A stretch of 52,798 bases of DNA. Source: Thermodiscus sp. (GTDB lineage Archaea; Thermoproteota; Thermoprotei_A; Sulfolobales; Acidilobaceae). Positions within the stretch are counted from its first letter, which is position 1, and each line of letters opens with the position of its first letter. The DNA lies in assembly GCA_015523485.1 (NCBI GenBank), contig WAKH01000030.1, forward strand, positions 1-52,798, written 5' to 3'. The notes under the pieces were generated by a model. The model was not told the DNA's origin. It did no database searches and worked only from the letters and a program-made list of their open reading frames with translations. This document shows positions 19,518 through 28,652 of this stretch, piece after piece. Made by a program: the position numbers and the translations under genes.

Positions 19518-20891
19518 TTGGCCAGTATAGCTAGGAGAATAGCAGAGTGGGCTTATTCGCTCTCCTACGACCAGCTACCGGCTGAAGTGGTTGAAGAGGT
19601 TAAGAAGAGGTTCATCGACAGCCTCGGAGTAGCGGTCGGAGCATACTATGAGGAACCCGTCAAGATAGCGAGGGCAATCGCCAGAGGGACTGCTGGCTCC
19701 CTCGTAAGGGCCACGCTCTGGGGCACGAGGAGTCTAGCCGCAGCGGATCACGCTGACTTCGCCAATGGCTGTGCTACAAGGTACTTCGACTTCAACGATA
19801 CCTACCTCTCAAAGGAGGCTCTACACCCGAGCGACTCTATCCCCGCAGTCATAGCTGCAGCGGAGATTGTCGATGCACCCGCTGAGAGGATAATTGAGGG
19901 TATTGTAGCGGCGTATGAGGTAATCGGAGCCCTAGCCGACGCATATAGTGTAAGGTCGAGGGGACTAGACCATACGGTATACATCAATATAGGCAGCGCC
20001 GTTGGAGCTGCCAAGGTACTAGGCTTAGACGTCGATCGCTTCGAACATGCAGTCAACATTGCAACCAACACAAGCCTAGCCCTCAGGCAGACTCGAGCAG
20101 GAGAATTATCAATGTGGAAGGGGTGCGCTGCAGCCCACGCATCGAGGAACGGGTTGTTCTCAGCCCTTCTAGCTTGGAAGGGTATGACGGGTCCCTCACC
20201 AGTCTTCGAAGGCGAGTTCGGTTTCTTCAACGTAGCACTCTGCGGCGACAAGTTCGAGCTACCTGAGCTCGGCGGGTCAAAGTATAGGATAATGAAGACA
20301 AGCATCAAGTACTGGCCCGTCGAATACCACTCAATGTCAGCAGTTGAGGCAGCACTCAACATAGTCGGGAAGATCGGCAAGATTGACCCAGACCAGGTCG
20401 AGGAGATCAAGCTGGATACCTTCACCGTTAGCTACAAGATAATTGTGAAGGACCCGGAGAAGTGGGACCCGAGGACCAGGGAGACTGCAGATCATAGCCT
20501 ACCATATATTGTAGCTGCCGCGCTGATAGATGGAAGATTATGGCTAGAAACCTTCAAACCAGAGCGCTACCTGGCAGAGGATGTTAGAAAGCTCATGAAG
20601 AAGATGAGGGTGGAAGTCGACCCCAAGGCAGATGAACTCTACCCTGATGGAATCCTGAACAGGATCACGATAAAGTTCAAGGATGGGAGAACAATCAGTG
20701 AGGAGAGCACCTATCCACCCGGGCACTTCATGAACCCACTCGATAGGAAAGGCGTAGAAGAGAAGTTCCTACGCCTAGTGACACGCTATGTTGACGAGGC
20801 TAGGGCAAAGGAGTTCCTGTTGAAGGCGTGGAGTCTGGAGAAGATTGAGGATATAGGAGGCCTCCTCAGACTACTAGCCGTTGAGGATTAA
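19518..20891 (+). CDS. MmgE/PrpD family protein (2-methylcitrate dehydratase-like)
   Basis: KRFIDSLGVAVGAYYEEP, ADHADFANGCATRYFDFNDTYL; TTG start. Confidence 0.9.
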   Translation: MASIARRIAEWAYSLSYDQLPAEVVEEVKKRFIDSLGVAVGAYYEEPVKIARAIARGTAGSLVRATLWGTRSLAAADHADFANGCATRYFDFNDTYLSKEALHPSDSIPAVIAAAEIVDAPAERIIEGIVAAYEVIGALADAYSVRSRGLDHTVYINIGSAVGAAKVLGLDVDRFEHAVNIATNTSLALRQTRAGELSMWKGCAAAHASRNGLFSALLAWKGMTGPSPVFEGEFGFFNVALCGDKFELPELGGSKYRIMKTSIKYWPVEYHSMSAVEAALNIVGKIGKIDPDQVEEIKLDTFTVSYKIIVKDPEKWDPRTRETADHSLPYIVAAALIDGRLWLETFKPERYLAEDVRKLMKKMRVEVDPKADELYPDGILNRITIKFKDGRTISEESTYPPGHFMNPLDRKGVEEKFLRLVTRYVDEARAKEFLLKAWSLEKIEDIGGLLRLLAVED

Positions 20892-22105
20892 CGCCTCCTC
20901 CTCGTTATCTTCACCTTTTTCTGAACTCCTAACACATAGTATCCTCCGATAACTCCGAGGAGGGCTCCTATGAAGAATGCGGCTATTGATATTGCCCCTT
21001 CCTTCTGTATCCTATCCGTTAGCCTCTCTATCTGGTAGTCCCTCACCTTTACCTCATTCTTCCAGTAAGACTCGCATCCCTGATACTCTGCCAGCGTCTT
21101 GGTCAGATTCTCGTTCTCCTTTGTTAGGTTTGATAGTCTCTCCTTTAGCAGGTTTACAGACTTGTTGAACTGATCTATTAGCTCATTGGTGTATACTACT
21201 ACTTTGAAATCCTCAGCGGCTCCCGGGTAAGCGTTCTTTATCGGTTCCTCGAGGCCTGCGGCTAGTATTGCGTATGGATCATAACCTGTTAGCACCAGCC
21301 TGACACCGGCAGCTACAGGGGTCCCTCCTGGATAAGCCGCTGTTAGGAGAATGTATCCTGAGGTCGCATTATAGGGGTTCTCTTGGAGGTCGCTGGGATA
21401 GATTCCACCAGCTTCGGCGGGGCTTACGTATCCTGGGAGGTTAGAGTATCCGGCGATGAATTTCAGGGTGTTGGTGTTGTTCGCTTGGTTTAAACCGAGT
21501 AGTGCTATCGCGTCTAATCCTAAGCCTGTTGACATTAGTGTCACGTTGGTTGTCTGTATGGTTAAGGATGCCCCCGAATAGTATGATATTGCCTGTGTCC
21601 ATAGGTCGGCTATGCTTTCATTGACTGGTACCACTAAGTAGTACATTGTGGGACCTGAGGGTGCAGTGAGCACTATGTCAATGTATGGCCTGAAGGAACC
21701 CATAATTATCCTGAGGGTTAGGGTAGAGTCTCCCACGGTCCCCGTGAAGTCGGCCTCCACTAGGTCAGGGGATCTCTGTATGACTTGATAGCTTGTCCAG
21801 TTTACCTTCAGTGTTGAGCCATCGCTGACGTAAATGACATCGATGGCTGGTAGGCCCTTTGGATTTACTTGAAGTGCTGGTTTCTCGTTTTTGGTTGCAT
21901 ATATTACGGAGGGCGAGTTGGTCTTTTTGTTAATGATCAGTTCATTATAGGTTGTTTTAATTATCACGGTTTGATTGGTCTCCGTCACATTCAAGTATGG
22001 TGTTGGGATAGCTTGGCTCAGGACTGTTTGGGCTGATGATATCGGAGAGTAGATGAAGAGGCTCGCCAGTACCAGTGCTATCAGGACAACCGCAACCTTC
22101 TTCAA
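20888..22105 (-). CDS. Secreted/membrane-anchored protein with coiled coil and C-terminal TM
   Basis: N-terminal signal-like segment, KERLSNLTKENENLTKTLAEY, C-terminal TM followed by KKVKITRRRR. Confidence 0.65.
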   Translation of the reverse strand: MKKVAVVLIALVLASLFIYSPISSAQTVLSQAIPTPYLNVTETNQTVIIKTTYNELIINKKTNSPSVIYATKNEKPALQVNPKGLPAIDVIYVSDGSTLKVNWTSYQVIQRSPDLVEADFTGTVGDSTLTLRIIMGSFRPYIDIVLTAPSGPTMYYLVVPVNESIADLWTQAISYYSGASLTIQTTNVTLMSTGLGLDAIALLGLNQANNTNTLKFIAGYSNLPGYVSPAEAGGIYPSDLQENPYNATSGYILLTAAYPGGTPVAAGVRLVLTGYDPYAILAAGLEEPIKNAYPGAAEDFKVVVYTNELIDQFNKSVNLLKERLSNLTKENENLTKTLAEYQGCESYWKNEVKVRDYQIERLTDRIQKEGAISIAAFFIGALLGVIGGYYVLGVQKKVKITRRRR

Positions 22106-22192
22106 TATCTGACACCAAAAGGGGGTTAGGCCTCTAACCGGTTTATTATTGTTTAGAATAGCCTTTTCATTAGTGCAGGTGAAACGAGCATA

Positions 22193-22600
22193 TTGGAGAG
22201 CGGGTGCAAGAGGCCATTTAAGGCGAAAGTATTCAGTGGACTAGGAGAAGGAGAGTTCTACGTGAGCATCTATAGCCGTGGCTTTAGAGTAAAGCTGGGC
22301 ATAACACCCTACCCGGGGACATTGAATGCGAGGCTAGTAGATGAGGATGTCGATGAATTCAATAAATGCCTCAACAGCGTTGATGGTGTTAAGATTGATC
22401 CACCACCGATCCCGAACGCAAAACTCGCACCCGTAGTGGTGTATCCTGCGCATCTCAACGGGTATCCCGTGTGGATAGTGAGACCCATGATAACAGTGTA
22501 TAAGAGAGACGTGGTCGAGCTAATAGCCGATGTTAGACTCCGAGATCTCCTAGGACTGAGTGATGGATCAATTATAGAAATCTACCTACGGAATGAATAG
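22193..22600 (+). CDS. ribK: CTP-dependent riboflavin kinase (DUF120)
   Basis: VFSGLGEGEFYVS, GITPYPGTLNARL, VYPAHLNGYPVWIVRP. Confidence 0.9.
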   Translation: MESGCKRPFKAKVFSGLGEGEFYVSIYSRGFRVKLGITPYPGTLNARLVDEDVDEFNKCLNSVDGVKIDPPPIPNAKLAPVVVYPAHLNGYPVWIVRPMITVYKRDVVELIADVRLRDLLGLSDGSIIEIYLRNE

Positions 22601-22671
22601 GCTCGTTGTTGGCCGCGGACAGAAACCTGTATTAGGGTCAATTGGGGAAGTTTATTGTCGGTTAGGGACAG

Positions 22672-23319
22672 ATGCCGGTGGGTTCAGAGAAGCTATTGAG
22701 GCCAGGGGAGTTCTGTGAACTTATCGGCATCAGCTATAGGACTTTCAAGCGGTGGGTCTCTGAGGGCAGGATACGAGTTGTCAGGACACCTACGGGGAGG
22801 ATTAGGGTGCCATACTCCGAGGTTGAACGGATACTCAGTGGAAAACCAGAGGCAGGGGAAGTCCGTGCAGTTATCTATGCTCGTGTAAGCTCTAGCGACC
22901 AGAAGAGCGACCTTGAAAGACAAATACACCACCTCACACAATACTGCTCAGCTAAAGGATACAAGGTAGTAGATGTCCTTAGTGACATAGCTAGTGGGCT
23001 TAAGACCAACCGTAGAGGCCTGCTCAAGCTCTTCAACTACGTGGTAAAGAGACATGTAGATGTGGTGGTCATTACCTACAAGGATAGACTTACCAGGTTC
23101 GGCTTCGAGTACCTAGAGTACTTCTTCAGCCAGTATAGTGTAAGGATAGAGGTCGTCTATGGAGAGGAGGCAAAGGACGCCTACCAGGAGCTAGTTGAAG
23201 ACTTACTAGCAGTTGTGACTAGCTTCGCTGGCAAGCTCTACGGCATGAGGAGTCATAAGAAGAAACGCTTGGTTCAGGGCTTCAAGAGTCTCTTAGAAGA
23301 GGTTGAGAAGAATGGCTAG
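22672..23319 (+). CDS. tnpA: IS607 family serine recombinase with MerR-like N-terminal HTH
   Basis: LLRPGEFCELIGISYRTFKRWVSEGRI HTH; VIYARVSSSDQKSDLERQI resolvase motif. Confidence 0.95.
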   Translation: MPVGSEKLLRPGEFCELIGISYRTFKRWVSEGRIRVVRTPTGRIRVPYSEVERILSGKPEAGEVRAVIYARVSSSDQKSDLERQIHHLTQYCSAKGYKVVDVLSDIASGLKTNRRGLLKLFNYVVKRHVDVVVITYKDRLTRFGFEYLEYFFSQYSVRIEVVYGEEAKDAYQELVEDLLAVVTSFAGKLYGMRSHKKKRLVQGFKSLLEEVEKNG

Positions 23320-24577
23320 AGCTACTAGGACTGTTATGGTGAGGAGTGTTAAGCTTCCTAGGAAGGTGTTCAGACTACTCGTTGAGCTTGAGGGAATGTA
23401 TCATAACATGGTTGAGCAACTAGTGATGTATGCCGTTAGGAACAATATTAAGAGCTTCACTAAGCTTAAAGCCCTGAAGTACCGTGAAATGAGAAGACTC
23501 TATCCTCAACTACCATCGCATTATGTGTATACTGCCTGTCAGGACGCCTCTACTAGGGCTAAAAGCTTCCTAAGACTGAAGAAGCTCGGGCTAACCCAGA
23601 AGGAGTATCCAGAGGTTAAGAGAGTTTCTATATGGCTCGATGACCATCTATGGAAGCCAAGTGGATATACATCCATCAAGGTGGCTACTCACAAAGGATG
23701 GATAGTAGTAGAGATTGAGCCACATAAACAGTATTGGAAATACATCAATAGGGGTTGGAGACTCGCTTCTGAGACTAAAATCAAGCTTGATAAGAGGAAT
23801 AGACAGCTTATAATCTATTTAGCCTTCGTTAAAAAGGATAAAGAGTATAAGCCTAAGGGGTACCTGCCAGTTGATGTTAATGAAAATAATGTTACCATAC
23901 TGGTTGACGGTGTGGCTTATTTATTTGAAACTAATACTGAGAGGCTTGTTCTCGGATACTATTATCGAAGGAAGAGGATACAGGAAAAGTATGATGTAGT
24001 CTATGGTGAGAAGTCGAGGATTAAACGGAAGATTTTGAAAAAGCTTAGGGAGAGGGGGAGGAAACTAGATATTAGGTGGAAGATAGCGAACATCATAGTT
24101 AGATCTGCCTACAATAAACAGTATGCTATTGTTCTTGAGAGGTTCGGCAGGAGGGTAGCAAACAGTATGATTGCTAGGATAAGGGACAAGCAGTTACGGC
24201 ACAGGATTTTCCAAGCCGGCTTCAGAGGTATCCAGAGGGCTATCGAGGAGAAGGCTAGGGAGTACGGTGTACCAGTAATCTATGTTAACCCAAAATACAC
24301 TTCCAAGCTATGCCCAGTTCATGGTACTCCGATAATCTATAGTAACGGCTCTAGGATAGGTAGGTGCAGTAAGGGTGGAGAGCTATGGCACCGAGACGTT
24401 GTAGCTATATGTAACCTGCTCCTCAGAGCCCGCCTAGGCGATGGGAGCAACGCTCCAAGCCTAGGTGGGCCTACCCTAGATGGGAGGCCCGTGCCGTTGG
24501 CCTCGACCGCCACCCATGACCCCACACGGATACCCCGTGAAGTGTGGACGAGGTGGAAGTCCCTAGAGGCGGCCTAA
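23303..24577 (+). CDS. tnpB: TnpB, RNA-guided RuvC-like nuclease family
   Basis: RuvC acidic motifs LPVDVNENN, AIVLERFG, HRDVVAICNLL; degenerate Zn ribbon CPVHG...CSKGG. Confidence 0.95.
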   Translation: MRRMARATRTVMVRSVKLPRKVFRLLVELEGMYHNMVEQLVMYAVRNNIKSFTKLKALKYREMRRLYPQLPSHYVYTACQDASTRAKSFLRLKKLGLTQKEYPEVKRVSIWLDDHLWKPSGYTSIKVATHKGWIVVEIEPHKQYWKYINRGWRLASETKIKLDKRNRQLIIYLAFVKKDKEYKPKGYLPVDVNENNVTILVDGVAYLFETNTERLVLGYYYRRKRIQEKYDVVYGEKSRIKRKILKKLRERGRKLDIRWKIANIIVRSAYNKQYAIVLERFGRRVANSMIARIRDKQLRHRIFQAGFRGIQRAIEEKAREYGVPVIYVNPKYTSKLCPVHGTPIIYSNGSRIGRCSKGGELWHRDVVAICNLLLRARLGDGSNAPSLGGPTLDGRPVPLASTATHDPTRIPREVWTRWKSLEAA

Positions 24578-24619
24578 ACAACCATAAAATAGCCGGAATG
24601 ACCCTCTAGGGACAAACGG
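24428..24619 (+). ncRNA. Putative omega-RNA (reRNA) scaffold overlapping the tnpB 3' end
   Basis: 12-bp stem 24428-24439/24459-24470, inner GGAGC/GCTCC, 11-bp stem 24559-24569/24603-24613, conserved in the second copy. Confidence 0.8.
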
Positions 24620-24622
24620 AAC

Positions 24623-24661
24623 CTCCCACTCATCCATATCCGTGACGGGATGTTGTGGGAG
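24623..24661. repeat. Hairpin directly 3' of the IS607 element, possible terminator for the convergent genes
   Basis: CTCCCAC/GTGGGAG with inner CATCC/GGATG. Confidence 0.65.
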
Positions 24662-24707
24662 AGCGGGGCCGCGGCCAGTAGATTATGAGGTGTTGTGTCC
24701 GTGTCTA

Positions 24708-26093
24708 TTAGTGTTTCTTGGGCTTTTCCCCTAGGTGTCTCATGAGTAATCTGGCTGCCACTATGAGGGAGTCCCATACCGGTGCTAGTGGGGGCGCGTA
24801 TCCTATGTCTGATGCGAAGAGGTCCCATACCGTGCCTCCGGTTGTGAGTAGTGATGCTATAACATTGATTCTCCATAGGACTGTCTCGCTCTTACCAACG
24901 CCTTGAGCACCAAGTAGTTTTCCTGTATCAGCGTCTGCTATGATCCTCAGTGTTAGGGGAGCTGCTCCTGGTATGTAGTGGGCCTTCGTCCTAGCGTTGA
25001 GCGTGGCCTCTACAACGTTGTAACCCAGCCTTTCGGCCTCGGCCTTTGAGAGCCCTGTTCTGGCTACCACCATGTCGAAGGTCTTGAATGTGCTGGTTCC
25101 AACACTGCCTGGGAATATGGCTTCTCTACCTGCAATGTTACTGCCTGCGACGTATCCCTGCTTGTTCGCAATCTGTGCGAAAGGCCTCCACACCATTCTA
25201 CCGGTTACTAGGTCTTTGTGCTCGACAGCGTCGCCTACGGCGTATACGAAGTCGATGTTAGTCCTCATGTGCTCGTCAGTCCAGATTGCACCGGTTTCCC
25301 CAATCTTCACACCAATCTGTTTAGCCAGGTCTACGTTTGGCTCTATTCCAACTCCTACTATGAATAGGTCTCCTTCAATCTCGCCGCTATCAGTCACTAT
25401 TGAGACCGCTTTTCCGTTTGTTATCTTGAATTCCTTGACTGGAGAACCTGTTACGACGTTTACTCCCTTTGACCTGAGCTCGTCTTCTACTTGCTTCGCC
25501 AAGTCTGGGTCGAGGGTTCTTGGTGCTACCTGGTCTAGTGCTTCGACTAGGGTCACCTTTAGGCCTATGTTTGTCAGCGTCTCTGCAAACTCTAGGCCGA
25601 CATAGCCTGCACCGACTATGACAGCCTTGGACCCTGATCGTAGCTTGAGAGCGTAGTCTCGTATCTCCTTGGCCGTGTCTAGGTGTTTGATGTAGAATAC
25701 ATTGGACGCCTCGTTTATCTCGGGCCAGATCTTCGGGGCCTTACTCCTAGCTCCTGTTGCAAGGAGGAGGTAGTCGAACTCTATCTTGTCCTCTCGACCC
25801 GTCTTTAGATCCTTGAAGTGTACAGTCTTTGTGTCTAAGTCGACGCTGGTTACTTCGGTTTCGAGTCTTAGGTCTATTCCCCTCTTCTTAGTGAATTCCT
25901 CTGGGGTATAGTATACTAGGTCGTTTAGCCTCTTTACAATGCATCCCACATGGTATGGTATACCGCATAGTGCGAAGCTGACCCAACTCGTCTTCTCGAA
26001 AACTACGACGTCCATTGACTTGTTTAGTCTCTTTGCTCTTGACGCGGCGGCCATTCCAGCCGCTCCGCCACCGATTACTACTAGCCTGGTCAT
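24708..26093 (-). CDS. CoA-disulfide reductase / NADH oxidase-like FAD oxidoreductase
   Basis: VVIGGGAAGMAAASRAKR, SFALCGIPYHVG catalytic Cys motif. Confidence 0.9.
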   Translation of the reverse strand: MTRLVVIGGGAAGMAAASRAKRLNKSMDVVVFEKTSWVSFALCGIPYHVGCIVKRLNDLVYYTPEEFTKKRGIDLRLETEVTSVDLDTKTVHFKDLKTGREDKIEFDYLLLATGARSKAPKIWPEINEASNVFYIKHLDTAKEIRDYALKLRSGSKAVIVGAGYVGLEFAETLTNIGLKVTLVEALDQVAPRTLDPDLAKQVEDELRSKGVNVVTGSPVKEFKITNGKAVSIVTDSGEIEGDLFIVGVGIEPNVDLAKQIGVKIGETGAIWTDEHMRTNIDFVYAVGDAVEHKDLVTGRMVWRPFAQIANKQGYVAGSNIAGREAIFPGSVGTSTFKTFDMVVARTGLSKAEAERLGYNVVEATLNARTKAHYIPGAAPLTLRIIADADTGKLLGAQGVGKSETVLWRINVIASLLTTGGTVWDLFASDIGYAPPLAPVWDSLIVAARLLMRHLGEKPKKH

Positions 26094-26215
26094 GGAATCA
26101 CCGTTCTTCCAAGTGTAGGATGCGGATTATTGTATTTACTCAATACGTCTCTTCTACGAGCATTAATTAGCCCCGTATCCCGGCTTATTAGAACAAAAGG
26201 GGGGTATCGTGGCGC

Positions 26216-27418
26216 TTGCCGCACCTGGAAGCCGATATTGGCGTAGTCCATGGAAGGATAGTTGAAGGTCTAAGGATCCCGTTCTACAAGGACGTATACT
26301 TCGAGACGGTGTTCATACCAGGTTTCAGCGATACACACGCGCACCCGCAGGTTATTGATGCTGGACTCGATACTCAAGAGATGTTTTGGAGGAATAGCTA
26401 CGAGTGGCTTGATGAGAGAGAACTACATATCGACGAGGTCATGGTTAGGCAAGATATAGGAGTCTCCACTAGGCTCGCGGAGCTTGCACTAAAGAGAGCA
26501 GTCCTCGAAGGAGTCACGATGATCGCATTTACAGGTGTTTTAGAGGCAAATCTGAAGGCAAGGTTGAGGTTTCCAACCGGCCCTAGGCTGGTGCTATTGC
26601 CTACATTGATGGATAAGAAGGGTTGGAGTACCCCGCAGGACGTCTCCCGCCTATATGAAAAATATAAAAAATATATAAGTGATAGTCTATTAAGGATAGG
26701 CGTGTTCGTCCACAGCCTAAAATGGGCTGGTCCGAAGACCTTCTACGGCGCCATAGAGCTTGCCTCTAAGGGCCGTATGCCTCTCGGACTCCATTTATCT
26801 GAGGGAATAAGCGAGGGAGACGTGTTCAAGTCAAGAATGGCAGTAGTCAATAGACCGCCAAGAATAGTAGCTGTACACTGTATCGATGACGATCCAGCTA
26901 GTCTCGGAATCAGGTGTTCCTCGTGCCCAGCCTCGAACATGTTGCTCTATAACCGTACTCGTGAAAGCCTCAAAGGAGTCACGAGTTTCGGTAGTGATTG
27001 GCCTCACCTCCTAGGATCAGTACCTCGCCATCTAGGCCTAATCCTGAAGATATTCCCAGGCAGGCTCAGCGAGGTTATAAGGAGGATTACAACTGGCGGC
27101 TACCAGGATTACGGTGTGTCGCATACAGGCGATCTAGTAGCCTATGATGCCCCGCTTGATAGGGTCTTGACTGGTAAGCCTCTTCCAAAGCTGGTTATGG
27201 TTGCTGGTAGCGTTGTTGTCGAGGAGGGAGCGATCAAGGAGACTGGTGAAACGCTCAGGGTGATAGAGAAAGAGACGTTGGAGGTCTCCAAGTACGTTGG
27301 CGAGGTCTACGGAGACGGTACACCACCCCTGGTACCGGGTCCTCAGTATGTGTGGGATATAGTAGAGGGTCTAGGGGGAGAGCCTCGAATACACTTGGCC
27401 AGGAAAACGCCTGTCTAA
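26216..27418 (+). CDS. Amidohydrolase family protein
   Basis: FIPGFSDTHAHPQVI, GLHLSEG, AVHCIDDD, GSDWP motifs. Confidence 0.8.
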   Translation: MPHLEADIGVVHGRIVEGLRIPFYKDVYFETVFIPGFSDTHAHPQVIDAGLDTQEMFWRNSYEWLDERELHIDEVMVRQDIGVSTRLAELALKRAVLEGVTMIAFTGVLEANLKARLRFPTGPRLVLLPTLMDKKGWSTPQDVSRLYEKYKKYISDSLLRIGVFVHSLKWAGPKTFYGAIELASKGRMPLGLHLSEGISEGDVFKSRMAVVNRPPRIVAVHCIDDDPASLGIRCSSCPASNMLLYNRTRESLKGVTSFGSDWPHLLGSVPRHLGLILKIFPGRLSEVIRRITTGGYQDYGVSHTGDLVAYDAPLDRVLTGKPLPKLVMVAGSVVVEEGAIKETGETLRVIEKETLEVSKYVGEVYGDGTPPLVPGPQYVWDIVEGLGGEPRIHLARKTPV

Positions 27419-27736
27419 TTCTTCCAGTATCAATGAAATTATCTCAGCTAGGCTCGCAGGATCCGAGCCCTCTATCCCTACTCTCACAATGGGGCGTGAT
27501 AGAGGCATCTTTTCACTTCCTGGAAAGAGAGGTGTGACTTTCACGAGCAGTTTTCCACACGCGTGGATTGACCAGGACGGGGTCTTTGAGGTTTTATCAC
27601 AGCTAGTCGATAGGAGTTCGGAGAGGGCGTTTATCACGTTAGGGATTATCATAGGGTCCCTTGACTCTATATCTAATAATGCCTTGTAGCATTCACTCAA
27701 CACTATATCCCTCGGATCAGGGGGGCTAGAGTCCAC
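27371..27736 (-). CDS. Hypothetical protein
   Basis: 121 aa ORF, convergent overlap with upstream gene. Confidence 0.5.
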   Translation of the reverse strand: MDSSPPDPRDIVLSECYKALLDIESRDPMIIPNVINALSELLSTSCDKTSKTPSWSIHACGKLLVKVTPLFPGSEKMPLSRPIVRVGIEGSDPASLAEIISLILEELDRRFPGQVYSRLSP

Positions 27737-27782
27737 CTAATATTATGCCCTAGGCCCTACACTTAGAATTATTGGAGGTTCC

Positions 27783-28619
27783 GTGGGATTGAGCGATAGG
27801 GACTTGGACAAGCTAAAGCAGGCGCTCATGCTTACTTTGTCAGTGCCTGTGAAGCCGGGTGCGGTTCATAGGTTGCGGTTAGATGCCTTGTTTGAGGCTA
27901 GATTGTCGGAGGCAGTGGTTCTATCAAGGTATATAGAGGAGGCTTATGAGAGGGGGGTACAGCTAGCTAAGGGAAGCATTGATACCAGGAGTTTGGGTTT
28001 GGGGAAACTGTATTCTCAAGCGGTAATAGACGCCTTTGACTTCGTGGGGAAAAGACCACTTCCTGGACTCTTTTACTCAGGCATAATGTTATCCATCGTA
28101 GCAGGGTACTCTAGTGAGACGGGAAAGGATGTTATCACAGAGGCCAACAAGCTAGTTAGGCTAGTACCATACGGTAGCGACGTAGAGGATACTCTAGCTC
28201 TCATAGAGGGGTTAGAAGGTATAGGTGCAAGCGATCACTTACTAGCCCTAGATCAGCAGGGAATAAGCAAGAGAAGTGTAAGGCTACATGCACTATCGAT
28301 TGGCGATGTCGCTGAAAAGCTTTCATCGATTGATAAGGGATTTCTGTATAACCTCAGAGGATATGGTCTACTGAAGGAAACCGTCAACTCACTCCTAACA
28401 TGCAGTAATCTTGTAGAGGCGATCCTTAGAGCATACTATTATCTTGGAGTCAAGATGGAGATATTCAAGAGGATTAACGAGGGAACAAGCTTAATGAGAT
28501 ACTTCATGGAATTGGACAGGGGAGAATACAAGAAGAGATACGATAATGATCATCTACTAGGCGCGGTCCTCTTCGTGGCAGGCCTAGTACATTTGAGAAA
28601 AAACCTGCCGCTTCCATAA
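27783..28619 (+). CDS. Triphosphoribosyl-dephospho-CoA synthase (CitG)-like protein
   Basis: SVPVKPGAVHRLRLDALFEARLSEAVVLS resembles the CitG N-terminal motif. Confidence 0.65.
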   Translation: MGLSDRDLDKLKQALMLTLSVPVKPGAVHRLRLDALFEARLSEAVVLSRYIEEAYERGVQLAKGSIDTRSLGLGKLYSQAVIDAFDFVGKRPLPGLFYSGIMLSIVAGYSSETGKDVITEANKLVRLVPYGSDVEDTLALIEGLEGIGASDHLLALDQQGISKRSVRLHALSIGDVAEKLSSIDKGFLYNLRGYGLLKETVNSLLTCSNLVEAILRAYYYLGVKMEIFKRINEGTSLMRYFMELDRGEYKKRYDNDHLLGAVLFVAGLVHLRKNLPLP

Positions 28620-28652
28620 TAGCATTTTGAAAAGCATACATAGGTGAGATGC

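Larger units (their letters stand above)
22619..24619 (+). mobile_element. IS607-type element (TnpA serine recombinase + TnpB), probable insertion at a GG dinucleotide
   Basis: tnpA-tnpB pair; right end defined by divergence from the second copy at 34603; GG at 22617-22618 and 24618-24619; reconstructed flanks form a palindrome. Confidence 0.8.
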
